Below are positions 31,789-46,700 of a stretch of DNA of 64,000 nt, piece after piece. This DNA is from Owenia fusiformis. Taxonomy: Eukaryota > Annelida > Polychaeta > Sabellida > Oweniidae. The notes beneath the pieces were generated by a model. The model saw only the letters and a program-made list of their open reading frames with translations. It was not told the DNA's origin and made no database searches. The stretch's first letter is position 1, and the number at the start of each line of letters is the position of its first letter. Position numbers and translations under genes: made by a program. The stretch spans positions 25,310,184 through 25,374,183 of the forward strand of contig CAIIXF020000012.1 in NCBI GenBank assembly GCA_903813345.2, in the 5' to 3' direction.

Positions 31789-34700
31789 CTGTAATCAAAA
31801 TTTGACCTTATATTTCTGTGGTATACGAGGGTTGTCACAAGTCCTGAAATAATTGCCATCATAGTATACTCCTCTAAGGGGTTTTAAGTATAGGGAGATA
31901 ACTCCTTATCGATGAGACGGATTTAATTTGAACAAATTGAAGCCATGGAAACGCAGAGCTCTTTGAGATAGTTAGGCCTGATACCCAGATAATATGTAAT
32001 AAATATAATCTTATGTACAGACAGTCACAGAGTTGTACAAAATTTAGATGCGTATTTTGCAGCATCAAAACACGAGAGCGAAGATACCACTTATAGTATT
32101 CGCAAATGCAACTAACGCCTGTCGGCTACCGGATTAACCTACAATTTTATGGGTAACTCATTTAGATATGAATAGTACCTGCCATTCATATCTAAATGAG
32201 TTGGTCATAAAATAGTAGGTTAATCCGATAGCCGACAGGCGTTAGTTGCATTCGCGAATACAAGGTTAGTGCCACAGTACATGCTCTATTAGCCACTCTA
32301 ATTTGGAGAAATCACCCACCCTCTTAACCAAAGCAAAGAACATTCAAGCTGCCCGTTATATTGAAAAAATATTTCACTCTATTGAGGTGAATACCTATGA
32401 ACCTTTCACAAGAGATATTCCACGAAGCCTAGAGGGCGAGTGGAATATAATCTTGTAAAAGTGACACAGGTATTCATCGAAAGGAGAGTGAACTATTTAA
32501 AGTATTTAGCCACTTGTTACAATATATTAACATATTATTTCGTTTGAAATATCATATAGTGCTTCAAATCTAAAGAATAAACCATGGAAAATTAGAGCAA
32601 TTACTTCAGTATTTTTGGAATAACCTTCTAGGCGATCAGCCTGGGGGGTTGGTCGGTATCAAATTAGGGGAATAATCGCCATATTGATTTTTGGGAAGAT
32701 TAAGACCTCAAAAGTAAGAAAATATGTGATAGCATTGTAACAGTTGTAGCTAAATGGGTGTTATCACCCATTTTTCAAAATGGCCGCCGGTGCACGTGTC
32801 ACAATAAAATAGTGGGTATATCTAAGCACACTGAGATGCAAAAACTGTGATTTTAGGACCTATGTCTAGGTTTTAGGGGTCAAGGATTTCATTTATGTTT
32901 AAATCTAAGTCATCAAACAATTGTTTCTTATAGAAATCCAAGATGGCTGCCAAAATGGGTGCAAAACCGAATATGTAACTACTGTTAATGCTCAAGACAC
33001 ACTTGAGAACAGTGATTTTGGACCCCATGTCTACATTTAGGGGTCAAGGATTTGATTTATGTCTAAATCTGAGTCATCAAATAATTACTTTTCATAGAAA
33101 TCCAAGATGGCCACCAAAATGGATGCCAAATCGAATATGTAACTATTGATTAAAGCTCAAAGAACAGTTAAGAACATTGATTTTGGAGACCATATCTGAG
33201 TTTTAAGGGTCAAGGATTTGACTTATGTCTAAATCTAAGTCATCAAACTATTACTTTAAATAAAAATTCCAAGATGGCCACCAAAATGGGTGCCAAAATG
33301 AATATTCAACTATTGATTTAAGCTAAGAGAACAGTTATGAACAGTGATTTTGGAGCACATGTTTGCGTTTTAGGGATCAAGAATTTCATTTATGTCTAAA
33401 TCTGAGTCATCAAACAATTACTTTATATAGAAATCCAAGATGGTCATCAAAATGGGTGCCAAAATGAATATTTAATTGATTGATTTAAGCTCAAAGAACA
33501 GTTGAGAACAGTGATTTTTGAGACAATGTCTAGGTTTTAAGGGTCAAGGATTAGACTTATGTCTAAATCTAAGTCATCAAACAATTACTTTATGCAGAAA
33601 TCCAAGATGGCCATCAAAATGGGTGCCAAAATGAACATTTAACTGATTGATTTAAGCTCAAAGAACAGTTGAGAACTGTGATTTTTGAGACAATGTCTAG
33701 GTTTAAAGGGTCAAGGATTAGACTTATGTCTAAATCTAAGTCATCAAACAATTACTTTATGCAGAAATCCAAGATGGCCATCAAAATGGGTGCCAAAATG
33801 AATATTTAACTATTGATTTAAGCTCAGAGAACAGTAAAGAACAGTGATTTTGGAGACAATGTGTAGGTTTGAGGGGTCAAGGGTTTCATTTATGTCTAAA
33901 TCTGAGTCATCAAACATTTCATAGAAATCCAAGATGGTCACCAAAATAGGTGCCAATAACAAGCAATTGTTGATTTATAACAGTAATTTGAGACCATGTC
34001 AAGATTTATGGTGTCAAGAATTTCAGTTATGTCTACAACTATAACTAATTCCTTTATTTGGATCCAAGATGGCTTCCAACATTGCTGCCGAAGTGAAAAT
34101 AAGATTAATTATCTAAACATATAGAGGAGTTAGAACATTCATTTTTGATTAATTCTGTCTTTAATAAAATCAACAAACATTTATTTATATGGATATCCAA
34201 GATGGCCTCCAAAATGGCTGCCAAAATGAATTCATATAACTATCCATTTAACCACATAGATCACCAAGAACAATAATTTTGGAAGCAATGTTTACTTTGA
34301 GGAGGTCATGAATTTCAGGTATCTAGAGCTAATCCATGAAACAATCTGTGATTAATATTAGAATTCAAGATGGATGCCAAAGTGATAATATTATGCAGCC
34401 ATTTTGGTGGCCATCTTGGATATCAAAATAAAGGAATTATCTTATGACTTAATTATAGACAAAATTGAAATTCTTGGCCTCATAAACCTGGACACGGTCT
34501 CCAAAATCACTGTCCTTAATTATTCTTTGAGCTTAGATCAATAGTTACATATTCATTTCAGCACCCATTTTGGTGGCCATCTTGGATTTCTATAAAAAGT
34601 AGTTATTTGCTTACTTCGATTTAGACATTAATGAAATCTTAACATTGGCCCCTACAAAATAGACAGAGTCTCCAAAATTACTGTTCTTAACTGTTGTTTT

Positions 34701-37700
34701 AGCTTAAATCAATAGTTACATATTCATTTTGGCATCCATTTTGGTGGCCATCTTGAATTTCTATAAAAAGTAATTGTTTGATGACTTGAATTAGACATAA
34801 GTCAACTCCTTGACCCTTAAAACCAAGACATGATCTCCAAAATCACTGTATGTTCTTTGAGCTTAAATCAATAGTTACAGTGCATATTCGTTTTGGCACC
34901 CATTTTGGCGGCCATCTTGTAAATCTATGAAAAGGTAATTATTTGATGACTCCCATTTAGATATAAATGAAATCTTTAACTTTAGAACTGTGACATTATC
35001 TCCATAATCACTGTTCTTAACTTTCCTTTGAGCTTAAAGCAATGGTTACATACCGGTATTCGTTTTGGCATCCATTTTGGTGGCCATCTTGTATCTCTAT
35101 GAAAAGGTAATTATTTGATGTCTCCAATTTAGACATAAATGAGATCCTTGACTCTAGAACTGTGACATGATCTCCAAAATCACTGTTCTTAACTGTTCTT
35201 TGAGCTTAAATCACTGGTTACATACCGGTATTCGTTTTGGCATCCATTTTGGTGGCCATCTTGTATCTCTATGAAAAGGTAATTATTTGATGACTCCAAT
35301 TTAGACATAAATGAGATCCTTGACTCTAGAACTGTGACATGATCTCCAAAATCACTGTTCTTAACTGTTCTTTGAGCTTAAATCACTGGTTACATACCGG
35401 TATTCGTTTTGGGACCCATTTTGGTGGCCATCTTGGATTTTTATAAGAAGTAATTGCTTGATGACTTAGATTTCGGCATAAATGAAATCATTGACCCCTA
35501 AAACCTTAACCTAGGCCCTAAAATTACAGTTTCTGCATCTCAGTGTACTTAGATATACCCACTCTTATAATGTAACATGTGCACCGGCGGCCATTTTGAA
35601 AAATGGGTGATAACACCCATTTAGCTACAACTGTTGCAATGCTATCACATATTTTCTTACTCTAGAGGTCTTAACCTTCCCAAAAATCACTATGGTGATT
35701 ATTCCCCTAATTTGATACTGATAACCTAAATTTTGGGGTGAAGCTGATGGCCTATTCGTACAAATTGTACAAACTTTCTTGCTATTAAATTATACATTTA
35801 GACAAGGTGAATAGCGGCATTATTAAGAAAAATACGAATAAAAATTACTATATAACAAGCATTTGATTTAACGTCTTACACTAAATTGTACCGTGCTGTT
35901 TGAAAAAAAAATGTAGTCATCGTCTTAATTTGATAATTGTTTCCTCTGGTGGATTCAAAATGGCATACCCTTTCTTAGATATGGTGTCGTGAATAGCTGT
36001 TTCATTTGATCAAACATATCGGGTTTCTTTTTCATGGCAGAGAATGTCACTCTCTTAGCTATGTCACTAACAATATCTGGAGTCAATGTTACGTCAACAA
36101 ACTTGGCAATCTTCCTTACAGCTCCTTCCAAATCCTACAGATACCAAAGAATTTGATAAGATATCAGGAAAATGTAAACATGAGAAGGTTTGCTTCACTC
36201 GATTATTTCGATTTAAATTAATTTAAAACCAATGCACTGCATCAAATGTGGAATTTCTAGTAATTTCTAGACGTGCTTAGTCGGTCTAGGAACTCCGTGT
36301 ATCTAGAGATTTCTAGGCGTGCTTAGACGTGCTTAGAGCTGGCGTGGACAGAGCGTGACTAGAGTCTAGAAATCTCTAAGCACGCCGTGGTTAGACACAA
36401 GACAAAATTAGTCGTTATTAAATTGCCATGTGAGATTTTGCGCTATATATGGAAACATTTAAATTATAATTTTGTTAATATTTCGTGTTTTGCTTTAGCT
36501 AAATACGGGATATCAAATCAAAAAGAGTATGTTTTCACTTTATATCCGACTTGAGTCACGAAAAGTACATCGCAACATGTCTTCTTAATTGTTAACTTGT
36601 CATAAATTAAGAGGGTCTGTTTAAATGGGTATTTCCACTAATCAACACCCTGCATTATTTCGCATTGACAAGTACCAGGGCCGAATCCAGCATTTGCTAA
36701 GGGGATGATCTTGAATTATTCCAGGGGTGAGGTCACATTTGATATTTGCTCAAAAATTACACGAAAACTGCTCAAATGGTGATAGAATTATTGGCCGGTG
36801 GATGCAGTATTATTTTAAACAATACATTACTGTCGGCGAAGGGGAGGTGGCTAACATATAGTTGAAATTACAGAATACGCTACCTTAATTTTTGATGATC
36901 TATAAACATAATCTTGTCATAAACAACTACTGATTTATATATGTGAACGGATATTTGTAAATTTGGTTTAAAAAGAAACTGAATATAGGGTAAAAATGAG
37001 GGAGACAAAGACAATGCTTTACTTTAAATGTCGCCCCTCATACTAGCATACGCTTTAACTATCAGATTCAGTAGCACCCTGCCCTTGATATATTAATACA
37101 TAGTTTTCTTGTACCCCTTTTCAAAAATACAACGAACTAAATACATAGTAATAATGATCTTGGAATTGATTTCTTTGATCTGTAATCTAGATCACACAAT
37201 AACTAATTAACTGTTTGATTGCGTTTTTGCTTCTTCAAAGACGGGATATCCCAAAATTACCTTGATTACAGCATTGGCTTTCAAGAGAGTCCATGATTGC
37301 AGTCTAGATGGTCTATAGGCTATTTTTAATTCCTCGATATTTTAGTTGTGTATCTTTGAATCTGATTATCATATACAATTAACTTTAACCAATTTTACCC
37401 GTTTTTTGAACTTCAAAACTGTCACATACATATTGGTGGTCCCTAATCATATTAGGACCGAGAACAAATAACATAATTAAAACTGTGACCACTTTATCCA
37501 CTTAAACAATTTGATAATTGATTAAATCTTTAAACAAAATCGATAAACACGTTATACACTTCCTATCTCCTTAGAAATTAGCATGTATTTATGGATTGTG
37601 TTTTCGAACAAGGCTCGACCCACCCCAATAGGGAAATCCTTATGCTAATTAGTATGACGTCATATTTTCCTGGGGAATCCTAGATATCAAAGCCTCAGTC

Positions 37701-40700
37701 TGTTATTGTGTCAAATGTAAACGCTCTTGGGACGCTCTTTTGCAGACAGAAAATTGACAGATTAGCTTTTAACTTTCAGCTTTGATGTTTAAATATTCTG
37801 TATTTCTACCGGACTTCTTGCTGAATATCATATAATGTTATAACTTGATTTGGACCATTGCCTGATTGATCATTCTGAAATTTTGATTGTGATTCATGAT
37901 TGATTGGCAAGAAAAATAATTCCTATTGTTTTCCAGCGAAGTCAAAATGTTACAGCATGAGTTATAATGTCGAGTTTGCATCATGTTAAATTCTGCTGGT
38001 GATTAGAAGTCCATGCACAAGCATACACATAAGAGACAAACACACCCAGGCTCCAGGCCGTGGATGGAAATATAAAACTATTTAAGGCACAAACTGGTAT
38101 TAATAGACCGATATGTAGTGTCTGCCATGTATTGAAGGTAAACCAATCTGTATTATTAATGTTTCTTCTATCAATACATGGATTGTGCAATAGAAAAGCA
38201 ATGGCACAATCAAAAATGTGCATATCAATCGTGAATTTCTCTCGGTTCAAAGCTTATTTCCAACAGAATCGTGTCAAAATATGTGTCTGAGTAACAGTTA
38301 TACATTATAAGATCGCAAACTCTTACCAATTATCAGCCGAATGGCTCATTTTCAACGAAATGTCCTTAAGACAACAGCCCTGGGTCGCGCCTGAGACCAA
38401 AAACTACTTCAAATAGCCCTCCCCTAATTATATTGGATAATCACATTTATGCGTGCGCGCGCAGCTCATCCAATGAACGAAACGCCACTTCCCGCTGAAA
38501 TCACCGGGTATTGATCTTTCCCTTGTTTTGACGCTACTTAATTTGACGAATTTGCTCAATTTCAAATATTGGCACCGCGGCTATTTAATTTGGCGGAATC
38601 AGGACTGAAGTTAAATTTTTGTCTATGTTTATGCATGGGCTATCAAAAGATTCTCTTGAAAGCCCATGCTTTATGTCATTAGGACGGGTATTTACTAAGA
38701 TAATTTCTGTATTTCTTTTGGGATAATGTATGACATGTTGATGACATGCTCAGTTGACAGGAAAAGGGGCCCCACAAGTTTAATTTCTGAAGTGCATTTG
38801 ACAAAAATTCCAAGCTGAAATTTGACGGATTTCAATTTGGCGGATTTTCTGACTCCGTCAATCCGTCTAATTAAAACGGGAGCAAAATTAAGTATCTTCA
38901 GTTATATCAATATTATTTTGTATCTATCTGACATTACAATTTCGAAGAGAGATTCTCCCGGGGACATTCGGGATTTCGAACATAATAAACTTAATTTGAA
39001 ATTGAATCTGAAATTCTGTCAGAATGGAATACATGGACCTGGTTACATGGTTTATCTTATTCTAAATGGACAAATAAGATCGCAGGGGCAGGAAACTAAC
39101 CCGTAGATGACATTTTGTTCATATAAAAGGCATTTGCATTAATCCTTTTGATAACTTTCTTTCGTAGTTGGTCTCTTGACCCGAAACATTCTGGCTACAA
39201 CAATACAATTGAGTTTTAGAGAAAAATTGTGACTAACCGCCCTAAGAGGAACGTTGGAGCTTTTTAAGACCACATTAAGCCCCTACTTTAACTAACATCC
39301 TAACCCATGTTAAAGCCAAGCTTTTCCAGGATATCTTCAATCAATCCTCAACCCCTGTTAAAGACCCATTTTACAGGGTGTCTGCACCCGGGCCTACCCC
39401 CTTGACCCTCGTTAAAATCCTACTTTTGAAGGTAACATACCCCTTCAACCTCCCTTCAAAACCCTACGTGTACAGGGTACCTACCCCTAATCCCATGTTA
39501 AAGCCCTTATATTTGCCGGGTACATACATACCCCCCTCCCTCTCAAGCCGTACTTTTGCTGTTCCCCACAGCTAAATTCATTTGTGAACTATTATTTTGC
39601 CAATAATGAATCCTGGTGGATGTGATATCTGTAAAATGTACAAAATGTACATTATATATGCGGTCTGGGGTGTGAGTGGGTTCACTTTTAAAAAAACAAT
39701 TTGGGGGGTCTCACTTTTGACAATCAGAGACAAAGGTCTCAAATTTGTTAAACAAAGCATGGAATGCCCATGAACCAATTATGAATATTATCAAATGAAA
39801 ACAAAATATTAATTCCTTATAATCCAAATACTTCCTTGTTTTTATAACTGCTGAACCACCTTGATTACAGAAGATATACCGTGGAGTATAGCCTTGCCCA
39901 AGTCGGTCTCTTTTACTTATCTTGATTTCTATTATGACCGGCGGTAATAATTCAAGATCAGATTAGTAAAAAATACCGACTTGGGCAAGGCTACGTGGAG
40001 TAGTCTAGAAATAGTTTTTCAAGCTTATGACCTATAGCCATTTATCACGTGGATCGACACTGTTTATCTATTTGCATAGATATGTTTCTGGCCTTGGGGA
40101 GGCACATGATGCCTTCTAGCAATTTCAGATTTGTATTGTTTGAACTTCTATTTTGTTTAATGCACACTTCTGATCACCATATCAAATCATTTGAATCGTA
40201 AATATGATCATTCAAATAATTTTAATTGAGGAAAATGTAAATATACAATTTACAATTCAATACATAATTTGCACGAGTCTTAGGTTTGAATGAATTAAAA
40301 TGACGTAAGCTAAGTGTAAAATTTTTGAAAAAAGCCTATCAAAAGACGAATTGTTTTTTGAATACTTTGCGAGGAAATCAATATTGACGTACCGTATTGA
40401 AGTCATAAACAACAGCTTCGAGATGTCAGCCCGAAGACTATCTCCCGGTTGCCATGTTTATCTAGGAAACTGCTGGTTGTAATCATAATAGGACACACGG
40501 CAAAAAAATGTGTATCAAAATCCGTTGAAACCTGCTTACAGGTAATACATTTGTATTATCAAAAATACAATCTTGTTCTGACCATCGCGAATCCTAATGT
40601 ACATGTAACTGTGTCTAGGTGATCTTCAGTCAGTGACAGTTGTAGAGACTAGTTGCAACTTTAAAAAGAAAAAAAATTAAAAAGAAAAAAAGACACTAGT

Positions 40701-43700
40701 TGCAACTGGTGATGTTTTCCATGGAAAGCCGTGAGCACGCTTTGCAAACTCTCTCTGGACTCTCTCTCTCTGGACGGCAGAGGGGGGGGGGGGGGTGCGA
40801 TGAGTGCGAAGGCACCCCCCCCCCCCCAAAAAAGCTTATAAAAATATAACCATTAGATAGAAGAAATGAGCTTTCAATTTTTTATTTGAAGTTTCAATCT
40901 CATTTTTGAAGAATTTTAAAAGATGCATCAATTTTTGTAAAATTCAAAATTAATCTTAACATTTTTGGGGCTCGCTTAATAAGTAATGCCACGATCGCAC
41001 ATCATGACATCTCATTTCTTCTCAGTCCTGAGATGATGTTTCAGGTGAAACAGAAATATGCTATGAGTATCAGAATGGGATCGCACCCCGGGGATCGCAC
41101 CACATGGGGAGTAGTTTCCAGAAAGATTAGAATAGGGTCACGGTGGATGGTGTAGCCTTGCCCAAGTCGTTTCTTTTTCCTATCTTGATTTCTATTATTC
41201 AAGATCAGATAAGTAAAAAATACCGACTTGGAAAAGGCTAAGGATGGGGGTGCAAGAAGGTATCCCGGCATAAATCATGTCAGATCAACATCCTAGATAT
41301 TTATCTGGACACCCCCTCCCCTATCTAACGGCCCTGAGATTCAAAGAGCTCTTTGAAAGTGTCCAAAAAATGATGAAAACTGCATGTAATTGAAATTGTG
41401 GCCAGTAAGAGTTCCAGCCCCCCCCCCCCCCATCTACCCTTGGCTCTTACCATGGACATGGAGGACATTTAGGAGTCATTTTCAAATGCCCGATTACACG
41501 ATTACAGTGATTTATTTCCGCCCTTCCATAACAGTGTTATTGGTGGGCAGAGGAAATCGAGTATGTATTGATCTAGTTAATTAGTGATTACAGATAGATT
41601 AAAGGAAAAGTGACTTGAAAGTGAATTCTCAAAATTGAGAATTCTGATTGTAATCAAAACTATATGAATTGATACTAATCGCACGGACATGGACTAGTAT
41701 TTTGAATCATTTCATATCCTATCCAACAGCAAGTGAAATAAAATGATCAAGCTACATTATTTATTGAAACTTAAATAAGGGACAATATGTTTTTACCTTT
41801 TATGTTAGTCTCAGATGTTGCTTGCAATTTTTTTGAGTTTTTGAGGCGTACTTATGGCCACTTGTGTAATCATTAGAGTTTTTAATGCGCACTTGTGGTC
41901 CATAGGCCTGTCATTGAGGTACATTCTAAAATTGTCTCAGTTTATCAGGTTTAGATTTGGTCATTTTGACTATTTTTAATTGTTAAGTTTTAAGCGCAGT
42001 TTTGGTCTATATGCTTATAATAGAAAATTTAAGGAGATGATTTGGTCTACGCTACCCTTTGCATTCGTTTGACTTAACTTCTTAAAAGAGAGCTTCGTCT
42101 TCGTAGTTTAACTAGACTCTGCACGCAGGGTAGGTCTACGCCATAACAAAACCTTTAAAAAGAGGCATACTATTGGTTTAGACCTGAAAGTAAGGCGTAT
42201 TAGAGGTCTACTTTTAGTTTACGCCTCAAAAACCCATCATGATATACCATGACATCTCATTTCTTCTCAGCCCTGAGAAACAGAAAGATGCTATGAGTAT
42301 CAGAATGTCAAAAACCTATCAAAACGTAATTTGAATAAATGAACGTTTTATCCTCTTTATGGAACATTAGACCTTAATAACTCAGTTACCATATTCGGGT
42401 GGGGTACATCTTTTACTTTTTACATTTTATATTGATCATATTTTTGCCCTCCGGCTACTGGGCAAACTCCGATTACTGGTACAGAGAAATAGAGCCCAAT
42501 ATAGAAAATAAAAGATGAAATCATTACCCCCCCCATACATTCACTATAATTAAGTCATTGGTGAGTTCGGATGTTTTTCAAGTTCAAGTTTATGCTCAAT
42601 CCAGATAACATCTTCTTTATAATAAAAATAAAAAGTACTTTTATGTAGATATATATCTCCGATATCTATACATTTCCTGTAAGAATGTGGCAACGAAAAT
42701 GGGGCAACAAGACCTGGGCCTAACAATGCATTTCTAGTTATCTGTTTTCCTGGTTTGTTTGACACAGAGACATGTTTGAAATGGGTAAACATCATCGCGA
42801 TAGCCGCGCCCCCTTTGTCTTTTTCCTTCCAAAGTGTCTCTCGCAAACGGCAGATAAGAGGGGCTCTGGCATACCAGAATGGGTAAACATTTCAATCGGT
42901 ATGTTTCAAGGTGGCCTCGGGGGGAATGACGACCCATGAAACCTAGAACCTAGAAAATCATGTTTATAAATTATAGATCAAGATATAATATTTTCAGGCC
43001 CGTAGCCAGGATTTACCGGGGGAGCGGTTTTACCATGGAGGGGGGGGGGGGTTGCCAAGGGAGTGTGGGGGGGGCTTTTTGACAGTTTTGGCAAAACATC
43101 ATTTGGCCAGGAGGGGGAGCGCCCGCTCCCTCCGCTCCCCTTGGCTACGGGCCTGAATTTGGAAAGCAGCTAAAAGGTCGTCGTTTTGTGAATAGGGGAT
43201 GGGTGATTAGCAGCATTAGAAGTCGAACGAATGCAAGGGTAGCCATAGACTATTATGTAATTATGCTAAATCATGTCATCTTATACATTGGTACACTTAC
43301 AAAATAAGGAAATAAATTGTTCAATCAATCAATTACTTTTTGCTATCATCTAATGACGCTACAGAACAAAATAATACATTTGTCTCCGGAATTACTGGAA
43401 ATTTTAATAACATGTACAATTTCCTGGGAACGATAGATGTATGTGCAATGTCCGAATAAATGATTGTGGCAAAGATTGCGATTTGCTAGATTCTGATTTT
43501 GGAATTTCTTTGATCAAATTGTACCTCAAACGCAATGTCAGAAGTGAGATTGAATGTCCAAATAGCATAGTAAGACCCCGAATAAGAGATGCCATTCCAT
43601 TTTCTCGACGGGAGATTTATCGCTCAATCCCACACTAGACATTTAATGTTAAATAACAGTGAGATCTAAAATTCATATCTTAAAATCTTAAGTGAGTTTA

Positions 43701-46700
43701 GTCAGAGATTATAATTTCATTGGTAAAATGCAATCAGAAAGAACCTTTAGTAATAGTTGTTTATTTTAATGAGAGATTCATAAATTGGAACTTAAGTTGT
43801 AGCCATCATTTGTGAAGATTGCTGGGTCTAACACCTTAGAAGAGTATACCCCCTCCCAAATCACAACCACAGTATATTTTTTAATTAAAACTCTTTCCCT
43901 ATCCTGTAATGAAAATAAATATAATTGGAGCGAATTAATTCGAATGAAGTTATCATATTTTTAGTCTTTTATTAGTTCAAACAGGTTTACATAAGATGCA
44001 TAAAAGTGACAAAGGGAAACATTTCAATTTCTAACTCTACAATTGTAATCATACATGTACATACCAGACACATGATGTATACATGAGACCCCCCCCCCCC
44101 CCCCCGACTGAAAGCTGGCATGATTGTACCTTTTGAGATTCGATCAACTTAGTTCTTATGGGAAAATGAGGAGTCTTCAATGGTGCATCGACATAACATG
44201 GACTGGTGAAATACAAGATGGTATCCCGATCATTGGAATGGTTAATGGTGTATTTGAAAAGTGCTCACAATGGTGAAAAGCTGCACGCTTTTGAATGATC
44301 TAGACTTTTTGGCCGGGGGTGGGGGGGACTTTCACCAACCCTTCCAAAGGGACACGATACATTTCTCGAGGGCTCAGAGGGCCAGAGGTTAATATCATGT
44401 TGTCACAGGGTATAAAACCATAGGCCATATTCAATTCCGATCATGATATTCCTAACTCTCTTCAATGAAATCTGAAGTTAGAAGTCCATATCTAAACTTT
44501 GTATGATGAAACAAAACCAGAAGTCTTATATCATAAGTCTACAAAATATCCGATGACTTAAAATGACATTTTGAAATATAAAATTTTATTGAATAATATA
44601 AACACACCAGCATCAAAAAAATCAACGAAACAATATAACAGCGACCAAACAAAATCGCTTTTTGCTCAGATGTCTATGACTTTAACTGTGTCAGAGCATG
44701 ATGATGAAATTACCATTCGCCTGTGTTTAATAGGCTCAAACAGAGCTTCATACTCCTTTCGTTTCAAAATCTCTTAATTTTCAAATGGGAGACGAATTCA
44801 ATTTTGTTAGCGAATTTTGAGGTGAATGCGATTTTTGTGAGAGGGATTGGTCAGGACAATGCGATTTTCTTTTCGGGCGATGGACGATGGGCGGTAAACA
44901 CAATATCGCGTCTTCATTACGTACCCCTTCCATTAGATTGGCAATCGTGTGTTTTCATTTCGAAGCATATCAATATTTAAATCTAATTATTTCCTCAATT
45001 GCAATGCTAGATCTAGTAGTTCAGTTATTTGTGATATTTGACGAATTTATCTAAATCGCCAATCATAATCAGTTTTGATTAGATAGGTGGCCGAAAAAGG
45101 GATCCTGTTACTAATTTTATGGAGGGGGGGGGGGGTGTATGTAATATCGACCACCGTCCAAAAAATTATTTCCTGCACTATAGGAGAAAGTACTCTTTAA
45201 TAAAGGGTTTCAAAAAACTATTTTGAATCATAGTTCTGTAATTGTGCAAAGGAGTTTTTGTTTTTAGCGTAACGTACACAATTCTTGTTTGCTTAAAAAG
45301 ATTAATTTCAATATGATTCGCAAGTATGATCACTGCATCAAATGTGGAATTCTTGCAATTTCTAGACGTAGGATGGTCTAGAAACTCCACGTATCTACCG
45401 GGAGAGGCAACTAAATGAATATGCTAGTTGCGTCCATAGGCGAAGCAAGGGGGGGGGTGCAATATATATATGCAACAATCGCAACCCTGTGACTGAAAAC
45501 CGAAAAGTTTTTGGCGATCGCACCCCCCCCCCCATCTTGAATGAAAGCTGGCTTCGCCCCTGCCCTATATCAATTAGTAATGATACATTGCATACACAAT
45601 ATGAACACGTAGTTTTTTCATCCATTTGGTCAGACGCACAATAATAATACTATTCTAGTATCTTGCTTGATACCCGGGGTTTGATGTGACAACTTGATAG
45701 ATGCCCGGGAAAACATATTTTTACTAGTTATCAGTACAGCTTGTTTGGTATTTTACAAGCTTTAAACAGTACGTAATTTATTATTCAATCATATATGTAA
45801 AACGTCATGGTATACGTGAACAGTTCGTTATACAAAATAATAAATAAAATAGATAAAAGATAAAAAGAAATTAGTATATTTCAGTGAAAATATGTCTAAA
45901 TTATGAATGTTGATCATAATTGCTTATAACAATATACATTAACCTGATTCGATAATTACTTTATTCTAGATTTCAATCATTAGTCTCAAGGCGTGCCAAG
46001 ACTTTTTGTCACACTCTAAGCACGTCTTTGCACTGCGTGTGCTTAGACGTGCCTAGAGATGTCTAGAGTTGGTTTCATCGCGTACCTAGACGTGTCAAAA
46101 CTAGTCACGCCTAAGCACCCGGCGTGCTTAGACTTAGTTTCTAGACGTGCTTAGTCTAGAAATTCCATTTTTCACGCAGTGATGCTAGTAGTAGGGAGAT
46201 TCTACTAATGCGTGAAAGCACAACTTATGCGTATATTTTTGCGTGCTTATATATTTCGCGTTTTTTGCCAGTCTGAAAATTCGCAAAATATAATAGCCGC
46301 GAAATGCCAATTGTCCTTATTCGTGAAATATTATAATTAGGGGTCACACGGTTTGAGATTTCACGGTTCGGTTCGGTGATTGTATTTCACAGTTCGGTTC
46401 GGTTCTGATTGCGGTTCTCACGGGCCTCGTGAAATGAGCAAAAATATATGAAATTGATCCGAAAATCAGAAAACATACTAAGTGTGTCACAGTGTTTTAT
46501 TGTATTCAGTATTGTAAGTATCCAGTTTCACACAATGTTTGTTTGTTTGTTCAGTCTTTTTTCCCTCCCTCCCTCCCAAAATATCTATGTCTTCACTGTG
46601 TTGATCTTCTTGTTTGATGTTCAAGTTTTTTCAACACAATTGTCAACTGTTGGCAAAATTAGCACAGTACTTCACTAAACTGAATAAATGTTTTCTTTAG

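Noticed and set aside
43404-43638. Overlapping frames on both strands (63 and 65 codons)
   Set aside because: No recognisable motif, no splice context and no similarity to neighbouring genes.
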